Source: Cryptomeria japonica (taxonomy: Eukaryota > Streptophyta > Pinopsida > Cupressales > Cupressaceae). From it: 64,000 bases of DNA. The translations under genes and the position numbers were made by a program. Positions 25,201-37,200 of the stretch are shown here, one piece after another. The notes beneath the pieces are model-generated. The model searched no databases, had not been told where the DNA came from, and saw nothing but the letters and a program-made list of their open reading frames with translations. Where the stretch lies: positions 97,075,897-97,139,896 of the forward strand of contig NC_081407.1 of NCBI RefSeq assembly GCF_030272615.1, read 5' to 3'. The first letter of the stretch is position 1. Each line of letters starts with the position of its first letter.

Positions 25201-28200
25201 TCCACCACAAAGGTCGTCTTCAACTTGTCCTCCTCAGCTATCAAAATTTGATTGTATCCGAAAAAGCCATCCAGAAATGAGTACATTTCATGGCCAGCCA
25301 CCTCCTAGAGGATGTTGTCTGTGAAAGGTATAGGGAACGGATCCTTGATGGTGACTGTGTTGAGGCACTGAAAATCCACGCAAAGGCAGATCTGGTTGGC
25401 CTCCTTCAACGAGATCACAATCGGTGAGACCCACTCACTTGTCTCCACCCGAAATATGATGTCGGCCTCCAGCATCCATTCAATCTCTTCCTTCACCTTC
25501 GCTACATAGTTCTTATTCATTCAGTACGGCCTCTTCCGTACCGGTTGGGCTCCCAGGACCAATGGTCCCCGATGGACGCATAATTCAGGCAAGACCCCTT
25601 TCAGATCCTTGTAGGACCAAGCGAACACGTCGTTGTATTCCATGAAAATTTTGAATGTTGCGGCCTTCAGCACCGGGCTCCAATCATCTCCTACCCGGAT
25701 ATTTTGAGGAGTAGCAGTGTCTCCTAAGTTCGTCTCCTTCACGGTGGGGTATTCGTACCACATTGGTCTATCCTTTGAAAACTCGTACACCAGAACATCA
25801 TTCATTTTGGCGTCTCCCTCCTTATACTCCCTGTATTCTGGTGGGAACTCACCTTTCTCGCTTGGCTCTTCTTCAATTTGTAGCATGTGACACGCAGGGT
25901 GGAATACTTCATAATCTTCCATTTGCCAATGAAAGAGGCCATTCAATGAGCAGATGTCATCTTCCGAGCAGCCATCGAGTTCAAGCACTCCATTATTTGG
26001 TTTCATCTCGTCTTTGCCTTCGTAGGAATCCCAATCCCATCTATTTGAGTCCTCTGAATCAAAGGTTGGATGATGCAAGCTCCTCGCCGACGACCTAGGT
26101 CCGCAAATCAATAATGTACTTCCGCACCCCTTTCTCCATGGAAAGGGTGTTCTTCCGATTGTGGTTCACTTTTGTTGTGACCAGCCACCCTCTCCCTAAG
26201 ATGGCGTCATAGCCCTTCTTAAGTTGGATTACCACAAAATCTAGTAGGAAGGGTTGTGTGCCAATGCTCACGGGCTGGGCCATCAGGGTGTCGGGTGGCT
26301 TGATACTGTGTTGGTCTGCTCCCACCAAATTGAATGTGGGTGGCCATAGTGTTGGCTTCCCGAGCTTCTTCCATGTATCCTCCAGCAGCACATTCACCCC
26401 CGAACCTCCGTCCACAATGGTGTCCTTGAGGATAGCCCCGAGGATTCCCATTTCCACTACCGCAGGATGCCGACCACTATTTAAGGTCAACAACATTGGA
26501 TCAACCGAGGGGCTGACCGAGACTTCCGTCTGGGTCACACCTGAAGGTGTGTGTGCGGTGCTTTGGACGGTACTGAGAATAGCGGTCCTCAACTGCGGCA
26601 TTGTGTCCAGAAGGTCCTTCACCCTTATCGGCACCTCCATCTGCAAGACTTGCCCAATAATGTTCTTTTTTGCTTCAGTACGGGATGAGGTACTCACCAC
26701 CTCTGCATTCTTTCGTCATTATGTCGTCATCTCCCGCTCAATGTCGGCCTTTGCCTCCCGTAATCTCTCCTTCTCCGTATGGGGGTCGGGATAAGTGGCC
26801 TTCTTGGTCTGAACACAGGTGATTGCCAGTACTTCTTTATCACCATTTTTCTCAATATTGAGAAGATTAACCCCTGGCTTGGGGCAATTTGTGTTGTCGT
26901 GGTCTCTAGGACCACACATCTGCACAAGTTCTGCGGTGTTTCTATTATCACAAAAGCTTGCACCCTTGCTAAGCTATCAACTCAGCAACCTTGTGAAACA
27001 TGGAAACAACCCCAAAGTGTGGGACCTTGCGCAAAGGGGTTGAATCTCCGAAGAAAGCCGGCTTCCTTCTCACTCCAGGTGCAAGTGTTGAACCAACTCA
27101 ACACTTCAAAACTAATTCCTAAGCCTACCTTAACAACTTGCAGAGGTAAAAGGAAGAGAGAATTGCTTGAAATAAAAGGAGGTGATGCACCAAGAAGAGA
27201 TTGTTTCTCTCCCTACCGAAATGGCACAAGGAACCAACTAAAAAACCCAAGAGATGCACAACTTCAATTGCATAAGTGACCCAAACGCATGTATGGAGGT
27301 TAGAATTTGCTAAGTATCAAGAGGGGAGAAGGATTCCCACAAGTCACACTCAGAAAACAAGTTAACAAGCATATATGGAGAGAAAAGCCACAAGACATAC
27401 ACCTATAATGAAGGTAAGAAAGCATACACAGCATACATAGGTTAGAAGAAGGCAAGAATGGTGATTTTCAATTAATCATAAGGCCAAAAGCCAATCTTAC
27501 AGTTGCATAAATGCAAGATAAATACAAGAGAAGTGGGAGAGCATAGAATAGCTCAAGCCAGCAGGGAGAGAACCCTTTACAATGAGGCTTAACAACCTTT
27601 ATATAGAAAAATGGGTTACAATGGTGATCATGACCCCTGCATGTCAATCTGGAAGTGCATGCACTTGGCTTGCACATGCAAGCAACCTAGCCATACCTCA
27701 AAAGGCAATTCTGAGGAAGGTGGATTGACTAAGCTTCCAAAGTCAGTCATGACAAAAGTCACCAAGCATGGCCCCATACCTCCCTTGATGGAAATCTTGC
27801 CAAAAACATTTAATGCACCCTTGTGGCTCCACAAAAGAAAGTGCACAAGTCACCAAAGTTGTCGAAGCATTTAAAGCCTTGAGTGTTGATCACGCCATCC
27901 GGAAGTGTTGCCAGTCAGAAGGAAGCCCGAAGACTTCGGAAGCTCGGACTCCCGAAGTGAGGAAGACAAGGGAAGGAGTAAGGAACTTCGGAACCTCGGG
28001 GTTCCAGAGTTTCGAAGAATTTCAAAAGGCTAAGGAAAGAACTTCGGAACCTCAGGGTTCCAGTGTTCCAAGATAGAGAGAAGAAAAGGAACTTCAGAAC
28101 CTTAGGGTTCCAGAGAGAAGGAGGGGAGGGAACTTCGGGGTTCCGAAGTTCTAGGGAACTGCGTAAAGGAACTTCGGAACCTCGGGGTTCCAGAGCTCCA

Positions 28201-31200
28201 AGCAAAGATAGAAGAAAGGCCATGGAGAGGAAGGGAACTTCGGAACCTCGGGGTTCCGGAGTTCCGGGCAAAGATAGAAGAAAGGCTATGGAGAGGAAGG
28301 GAACTTTGGAACCTCAAGGTTTCGAAGTTCTAGGCAAAGGAGAAGCTTAAGAGAAGAGGCGAAGGAGAGAAGGCTAGGAACTTCGAAACCTCGGGGTTCC
28401 GGAGTTCCGAAGAGGGAAGGAGAAAAGGGATAAGTAACTTCGGAACTCGGGGTTCCGGAGTTCTGGGGGAAAAGAGAGAAAGGCTAAGGAGAGGAGGGGC
28501 TAAGCTAGGGAAAGAACTTCAAAACCTCGAAGTTCCAGAGTTCCAAAGAAACTTGAGAAAAGCTAAGGGAAGGAAGGGAACTTTGGAACCTCGGGGTTTC
28601 AAAGTTCCAGAGAAGGAAAGAAAGCGGCTAAGGCAAAGAACTTCGGAACCTCGGGGTTCTGGAGTTCTGGGGAAGAAAAAGGGGGCCTAGGAACTTCCGA
28701 CAAGGCAACACTTCAAACCATGATTGATTTTCTCCTTGATCAACTGGGGCAGCGCTGGTCCATGGAACATATCTTTGATCGGTTCTCACTGATGGACCAA
28801 GGGTGTCATAAAATGACAACATTTTCCTCTTTCTGGCAATCCCGCACAAAGTGTCCCCACTGGTTGCAGGCCCGACATTGAATCATCGACCGTCCTTTTG
28901 CATCATATTGCATTCGACTCCGATTATTATTATTATTATTGTTGCCTCTTCCTCCCCTTCGGTTACCTCTGTAACCCTCGGATGATGTCGTGGTGTTGGC
29001 TTGAGGCTGGGATGTGCTTGCTATAGCGGAGGGTGACGGCTACTCCTGGGTGAAGAGCACCTGATTTCCCCGTGTCTTCATGTTGTAGGGACATTCTTTG
29101 GTGGAGTGTCCCAACACTTGGCAAATGTCGCAGAAGGCCATTTTAGGACAGGAGCCTTTTCTATGACCTTCCTCCTTACACTCTGCGCACCACACTTCCT
29201 CGTTTTTGTTGGTGCTTCCCTTCATACTTTTGAATTCCTTCATAATGCGATGCATGTCCTTCTAGAGGGCTTGCACCTTCTTGCTCAACCCCTCGTCGCT
29301 GCTACTTCCCTCGAAGGAGTCCTCCTCTCCAGAGGATTTGTCTTTCTTCTTCCTGGATGTCTTACCTTCACTTTCCAAGTCCATTGCCCGGTTATAGGCA
29401 TCTTCGTAGGAGGTGGGCGGTACAATTTTCATTTTCCTCCTGAGGGACAATTTCAAACCCTCCACAAACCACCTTTTCTTTAATCCATCACCGGGTTGGT
29501 TGTCCATTTTTCCCAACAATTCCTTCAAGCGTCAACTATATGCTCGGATGGTCTCACTTTTCCCTTGCTTGGTACTCAGGATTTCTGCCACGATTTCATT
29601 GTCGTCTCTAAGGCTTTGTGTAATTCATCCCAAGTTGTTAGCTTCGTTTTATCAACATTTGAGTACCAATCGATGGCTACCCCGCGTAGGGTGGCGGGGA
29701 ATTACACCACCCATTCCGCCCTGTCGGTCACGCCATTGGTCGACCAGATTGTTTCACATGTAAGGCAATGCCGTACCAGGTCTTCTTTCCAGTCTCCATT
29801 GAACTTAGGCAATTTTCGTCAATTCCCCATCACGTTCCTTGGCGGCGGCCCAGTCTGCCCTCCGGAACTCGAACTTGACCCTCCAGGAACTCCTCCTCCA
29901 GACACTAGTCCTCCAGAAGGTACTCCACCGAGATTTGGTACGTTGGGTCCTGTTGTGACCTTTTTCACACATCGCCCCATTGCAAATGGGGACCCTCTCT
30001 TTTTCATGCTTTCTAGGGTTTTTGTTAGCGCTCATGACCTATCACTTCAGTTTTGCCAAGCCTTGCTCAGTTTTGAACAGTTCAAGCCCTAAGATTGAAA
30101 GCTAGTTTTTGCAAGCCAAGTGATTCCTGAGTACAAACACCTTCAAAGTGCTTAGGGACGCCAAAGGACGAAGATCGCAATCGAATTGGACGAATTTGAA
30201 CAACTTTCTATTTTTAGAAAGTTTGCTTTTTTGCTTTTTCCTATTTTTTAGGAAGTTTTGTTTTTGGCATTTCTAGCCCAATCCCCAGTATGGCTATTTT
30301 TAGAAATTTTTCTTTCTATTTTTAGAAAGTCTGCTTTTTGGCTTTTTCAGAATGGGTACTTAGGGTTTGCACTACTGCCATTGACCTGCCTCGACCGGGA
30401 TCCAAAATTTCCAAGTTCCGACCTAAAAAGCCAAATCCCTACATTTTAGGGGACATGATGCCTCAGATGATCCACCTAGGCATGGATTTCAAATTTCAAG
30501 TTGATCCGGTTAAATTTGATTAAACTATGAAATTTTGAAATTTCTCTGAAAATCCTTCTAAGTCTGGCTAACAAGGGTTTTGAAGTATCGTTGCAGGTTC
30601 AGACTCCACCACGATGCGGGAGGCCATGAAGAGAAGACCCTCCAAAGTCCACCATGTGTTGAGGACCCACCAAAGTCTGCCTTGAGCCTTATATAAATGA
30701 TGCCATGTGTGTGGGAGGTCATGAAGGCCAACAGTCTAAAGCCCGCCATTGTCTTGGAGAAGCCTTGGGAATGGTCTCCAAAGCCCGCCATAGCCATGTG
30801 GGAGCCTTGTCCAAAGTCCGCCCAAGGTCTTCAAGTGGTGGGAGCAACCTCCAAAGTCCGCCCAAGGTCTTCAAGTGGTGGGAGCAACCTCCAAAGTTCG
30901 CCATAGGTTGGGAAGGCCATGAGGGGAGGTCTCCAAAGTCCGCCATAGGTTAGGAAGGATGTAAGGAGCAACCTCCAAAGTCCGCCATAGGTTGGGAAGG
31001 CTGTGAGGAGAGGCTTCCAAAGTCCGCCCAAGATAGGGAGAGCCTCCAAAGTCCGCCATACCACATGGGAAGACCCTCTGAACTCTGCCATACCTTGGAG
31101 AGGAAAGCAAAGTCCGCCAAAACTTGAAAAGATGAAGGTAAGTCTTCAAAAGTCCACCTACACATGAAAAGTCAAACAAAATCAACATGATGTCACAAAA

Positions 31201-34200
31201 ATCCACAGAGATTTCAAACTTGAAGGTCAAAATAGAAAGTTTTTGAAGGAAGAATATTGGAAGATTGGTAGGGATTTCAAGCCTAAAACCAAAATGGAAA
31301 GTTTTTAAATGGAATATTTGAGGATTAGTAGATATTTTCGAACCTGAATCCAAAATAGAAAGTTTTCGAAAGAAGAATATTGGAAGATTAATAGATATTT
31401 TGAACTTATAAACCAAATTGGAAACTTTTGGAAGATATTTTCTTCAAACTTGGAAACATGACAACACTTTCCAAAAGGAGTGAAGATGGAATTAGAAGTA
31501 TGAGTTGGAAGATTTTAAGGGTTTCTACTTGAGGAGTTAATTTTATTTACAAATACTTCACCTCAGACTTCATTTCTACACCAACAAGTTCGAAGTTACC
31601 AAGGAAAGCTTAGTAAATTATTTCAGTTCGAGGGTTTCTACTTGAGGAGTTAATTTTATTTACAAATACTTCACCTCAGACTTCATTTCTACACCAACAA
31701 GTTCGAAGTTACCAAGGAAAGCTTAGTAAATTATTTCAGTTCGAAGATCATCTGGAGAAAGTTTTTGACATTTCTGGAAGTTGGATAAGCTTTTGACCAA
31801 AGTTTCGCAGATTTTTGGAAGGCAACCAATACAAGAAAAGATTATTTAACCTTTACTGAATTTTCTGAGTGTTCTTGAGAGAATTCCTAGCCCTGCTTCT
31901 GCCCATTCGAAGGTGAAACCAAATTCATGATGCAGATTTATGGATTTTTTCTGAATATTTTCCAGAACTTGAGAAATATTTTTTCAAAATTTTTGGAAAG
32001 AAAATCTTTTTTTGGTTAAGTATGAAAAAAATTTTAAGTTTTAACACTTGGTGGTGACCACAACCAGCCAGAAAATGAAGGGTTTTTGAGGTGAAAATTC
32101 GATTTTTATGGCTAAGTATGAGAATAAAAATGAAAATTTTCCAACACTTAGCCATTTCGCAGCCCCATTATTTTTTTCGAAAATTTTGCGAAATATTTTC
32201 TAACTTAAAATTTCATTGTTCGTTTGCAGGTCCTAGACACTATGAAGTTCCAGGTGGATAAAGATGCTCCTCCAGAGTCGAGGATGGCTTCAAAATGGAA
32301 GAACGTTAGCGACACCAACCTCAAACACATTAATCTGAGGGAATTCAAGAAGCAAATGTTCGGTCTGGACAACCTCGTGCCTACCACCATTGCGCGAAAG
32401 ATGATGAAGAGCGGTATTGTTCATGATGTTGGCTTCCTCCCCACCATGCAATTCAATGAAGTAGTAGTCGAGTGTGCCGAACATTACAACCCCATCAGCA
32501 AGGACATTGTTGCACCTGATGGAAGGATACTGGCAAACATCAATGATGAGGCCATCAGAGAGGCCTTCAGGATCCCAGAGTATCACAACACAGTGTATAT
32601 GGCAAAGGACGAAGCAGACAGTCTATATCAGGACCACCTGAAAGAATATGACGCCATAGTTAACCATTCCTGGCTAGACAAGACAAGGAAAGGCGCCTCC
32701 AAACTTCAGAGGAAGAGCCTAGTGCGAGCATACTTCAAGGAAGACATCAGAGACATGATCGTCTTGCTCAACAGAATAATGGGAAGCCCTCATGGAGCTC
32801 CATTCGAACCCTGGATGTATTATTTCATTAATGAAATAATCAATGGAGTAAAGATGATAGACTGGGCCAGGATGATTAGCGAGAACCTAGACAGCCAACT
32901 GAGGAACCTAGAGACGAATATGAATTTCTTCATGAGTTCTTACTTGTTCTATTCCTTGGCCAGGACCTACAGATACAGAGGTCTCACTTGTAGAGGAGAA
33001 GTAGGGAGCAAGGAGAACCAGTTTCCAGTATATGATTGCTATCCTCAGCTCCACATGGAAGAGAAATTCCATTACAAAAGAGTGAATGATACTTTCCTTA
33101 TGCACATCACTCGGACATTGCAAAGCAGGCTGCACCAGAGACTCTCTAAAGAGTCTATGGACTTCATCAGTCGGTTTGGATGTTGGTACATCCAATATCC
33201 AAAGTTCACTTACCTCCGAATCCAGGGATTCTCCGGACCTCCATACAAGCTTCCAACTTACCCTACCAACCGAGTGGTGTTGCTCGAGGTTTTGAGACAA
33301 TTGGAGGAGTATATAGTGATTCAAAGGGATAAGCAAAAGAAGGCAAGGACGTCCTCACTTACAATAGGCAATGGGCTGGAAACATGTTCGTCATCCCAAG
33401 CTTCTGTGACCACTGAGAAGGAGCTAGCCTGGTATCCCCTCTATCAATACAAGGCAAGAAGGAATTTCGATCCATTCCACAAGATAAAGAAGATCGACGG
33501 AGCGGCGTTTGAGCACAGATTGGACTTAGAAGATTACTAGGCTAATGCAGCCGATAGCTTCAAGATCAGGAAGAGATTCTGGTCAAGAATTCCTTTGAGC
33601 ATGGTGAGAGCAACGGAGGTATTCAAAGTTGCCGATCAAGTGGAAGAAAGCTTAGAGCTTCGTCAACCGGGCTTCGAAAAGATGAAAAACGAACCCCTAG
33701 TTTTGATAGATTGGATAGAGGGGGAGAAATCAGATCTAGTAGACCTCATGAGGTCGGTGGTTGAGTATGCAAGGTGGTGGACGTCTGAAAAGACAAGGCA
33801 GTTAAAAGCCAAAGGTGTGACCCTGACCTACGAATCGATGGGAGTAGATGATACGTTGTCCATCGATCCTTGTACCTCTGCAGGTGATGCCCGAAATCCA
33901 GAAAGTGTTAGGTCTCGAAAGAGGAAGGAGTTAGTGGGGAGCTCTGTGAAAATCACAGGGAAGAAGATCATAGGAGAAAGAAGGGAGTCCAGCGAAGGCC
34001 AATCCATTCTAAGTGCCGCCTCTATCATACCTGATCAGAATGCAGTTAAAGAACGGGAGATGAACATCTGCATGGTTGATGATGAAGAGAGAATGCCTTC
34101 TCCTTCAATTGAAGAAGTAATGAAGGAAGTTGTCCAAAGTCCAGACAGAGAGCAAGTTGAAACACCTACAATCTTCTTGGATGGCATACCAACAAACCCA

Positions 34201-37200
34201 GGAGAGGCAGATGATGAATTTGACCATAATACTGTCGAGCAATCAACTGTCCCGGATTGGCTAAGGGAAAGAATAAAGACAAAGGTCACCAAGGAGGCCT
34301 GTTCCAAAGAGGTCACTGCAGCATTTTTGGAGAGAGTGAATGAGCCAGTCATGATCATACCACCCAAGTGTTGTTTGTAACTAGTTCGAAAATTAATTAT
34401 AAAGCAAAAATCAAATTGCCCAAGGCAACATTTGATTGTTTGCTAAATAGGGTTGGGCCCGCCCTTACTTGTATCCACACCCAAAGGTAGCGTGGGCATT
34501 CAAACTAACACTGGCGCCAAATTCAATATAGGGCCGACCCTATATGATATAAGGTGGAAGCATTCAAATATATATATATTAGCGTGGGAAATCAAATTTG
34601 AAGTTGGCGCCAATTACTTATTGGGCCGACCCAATAAGTCTGCAAGCACCATATGTATATGGTGTCATTTGGAGTGCATAAATAAGTTTTTCAAGCAAAT
34701 AATTCTGCTCCAAAAGATTGATGCGAACTCTACCTTTGCCCTATGGTGCGAAATTCTCCAGTCGTACAGTACAAACCTTCTCAACTATTATGTGCAATCA
34801 GTATATGAAGAATCTGAGCCAACTTGATGTGAACTATCTCTGCTGTTAGGAGCAATCCGTGCCTGAAGAATCTGATCCATTGTATGTGAAGAACTGATGC
34901 TATATAGACTAAAGGCGAATCCCATTCATGGGCATAATTCTAGATGCAAATACCTCCATTAAAGAGTGCAGACTTCATCATCAAAAGGTGCAGACCTGTG
35001 TACTTCATATTGATATTGAAGACAGGTTATCAAAGCTCTGAGACATCATATCAGACCTGGAGCAGATCTAAAGAAGAAAGCTGTTTATATCTGATTTGGT
35101 GCAGTCTTGGTCAAGCTTGTGTGCTGACCTAGTTATCAGATTAGAACAAACAAATTGCTGTTTGTTCATCATCATTAGCATTAAAGCGATAAGTACTGTA
35201 ATCTATCCAATTGGTAACAATCAGATCTGAGGATCATTCCTTGCTGGGTTTTCCTCCAAGAGGGAGGTTTCCCAGGGTAACTCGTGTTTTGTGTTATATT
35301 GTTTATGCATTTCATTTAGACTATGTTTGTTTAATTGTTCAGCTAACCTTCATGTTAATATAAGTTGTCAAAGATACAATTCTGATTTTTGTTCTTACTG
35401 TTAATCTGAGACCTAAAATCCAACACCAAGCCGGCTAGGAAGTTTTCCTTAATTCAGAGAGACAGTGCAGGGTTCAGGACAGTCCAAATAGCGGTGCCCA
35501 AAGAAGGAAAGACTAGGGACAATGTCGCCGCAAATGATTACAAGATCACTACCATAGAGTTGGGTAAGCCCACCCAGGACCAAGAGGTCCAGTATTTTGA
35601 CGACTCTTGCAGTGTTCTGAAGGCAAGTCTAGCCCATGAAAAGGAAAAGAGGAAGAAGATCGAAGAGGAGAACCAGCAGTGGAGAAGGTACGTTCTCCAT
35701 CTTACCAAACCACTTGACCATGAGATCTCGGTTACTCCACCACAACCTCTTCAGTAAGGATCGATGAAAGATTATGATGATATGAAGGGCTCATACACTC
35801 AAGCAAAGGAGTGGATTTCAGACGCTTCGGCACGTGCTGACACACTGGTAGAGAATTTAGTATCAACACATGACTCGGCCTTTTCCCTGATCAATCGTAT
35901 CCAGGATCTGGCCATCAATTGGGAGGATATGAATGAAATTCAGAATGAAATACTTCCACATCTGAAGGTTATCCGAGGCTTGTCGAAGAGAAGCCTAGTG
36001 GATGCGGGTATCATACAAACCGGAGACAGGTACGACTTCAGCACATGGTACTATGCCTTGGTCACTCGGATTGAAGTTCTAAAGAAATCCAAGACCAAGT
36101 GCTCAGAGACAAAGGAAAGTGTTAGAGAGATCCTGGGCAAGGTATTCCATGTGGTGTCAGAGATCTGGAAGAAGGAAAGCATAAGGGAGAAGCATCTGCA
36201 GGCAGAAAACCTAAGAGCCAAAATCCAGTCTAGCTTCTTCAAGGATTCAAGGATGATTGACAAAGGCGATTTCTCGAAAATTGCAAATTTTCTCTTCATC
36301 GATGAAATTTTCCTTGCCCAAGCCGTTGAGTGGGAGAGCATCCTCGCCACCTGTACCGATGATGTGGACATTATCGACTTCCAGATTGGCAGTTCGCCAA
36401 GTGTCGCCATGGAGGAGATCAAGCTCATTGTGTCCAGATACGTCGAATCTCTAAAAGAGGAAAGTGGACACTCACCTCAGTCAAATTAGCAGTTGCGCCA
36501 CGTGTCACCCTCTTATTCATTTGAACTAATAGTGTTTGGGGAAACCCTAATTAGGGTTTGTAGCTATCAATCTTGGCCCTTGATCACTGTTTGATCTCGG
36601 CCATTCATTGATTTTCGAAAACTATATAAGGTTGCCTCCTCTCATTTGGAGAGTGTGAGGTTTTTGATATATTGTTGCTTAAGGTCATTTCCAGATAATA
36701 TATTGCATGTGCGCTGCTTTGTAATCACTATTATTTGAATGATTTGCATGGTTTCAATCTCCTCAACATCTAGTTAAAGTTAATATAGATTTACTTTCAT
36801 TGTTGTTAATTTGAGTGAAGGATTTGATAAGTATCAATTGATTGTGTATCTCCGCTCATACTTTTGGTAAATGGATGATTTCCATTCTACCGTGCAAAGT
36901 TAGTCTGAGCTTATCCCATGTGCATCCCGATATCCCGATCATAAGCACAACCCACTGAAGATTGCACTGGCTTTGTGTAGTTGTCCCTGGTGTGGTGAAG
37001 CAGAGTTTGGTTTCTCGAGAGCACCCAGTTGATACCATCTCCAGAGTTCGTAGGATTAGATTAGCCTTCCTAAACCCTATCCTTTTCTCCTTTCTTTTGA
37101 ACGTCTAAATCCCCGAAAATCCAAAAAAGAGAAGAGCCTAAAATTGCCAGATCCATCTAAGTCCAATAGTTCAAGATACTTGTCAACGTAAGTCCCCCTT

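Noticed and set aside
27915-28350. ORFs rich in EPRGSEVP-like repeats on both strands
   Set aside because: Translations of the palindromic repeat of insertion D; open in several frames because of composition.
26950-28830. Exact borders and TSD for insertion D
   Set aside because: Several TG and CA candidates were tried (for example tgtttctatt and atgaca), but none gave matching 5-bp flanks.
30558-31416. ORFs with repeated GGLWR peptides
   Set aside because: Translations of the CCAAAGTCCGCC tandem repeat of LTR C; no homologue or start context.
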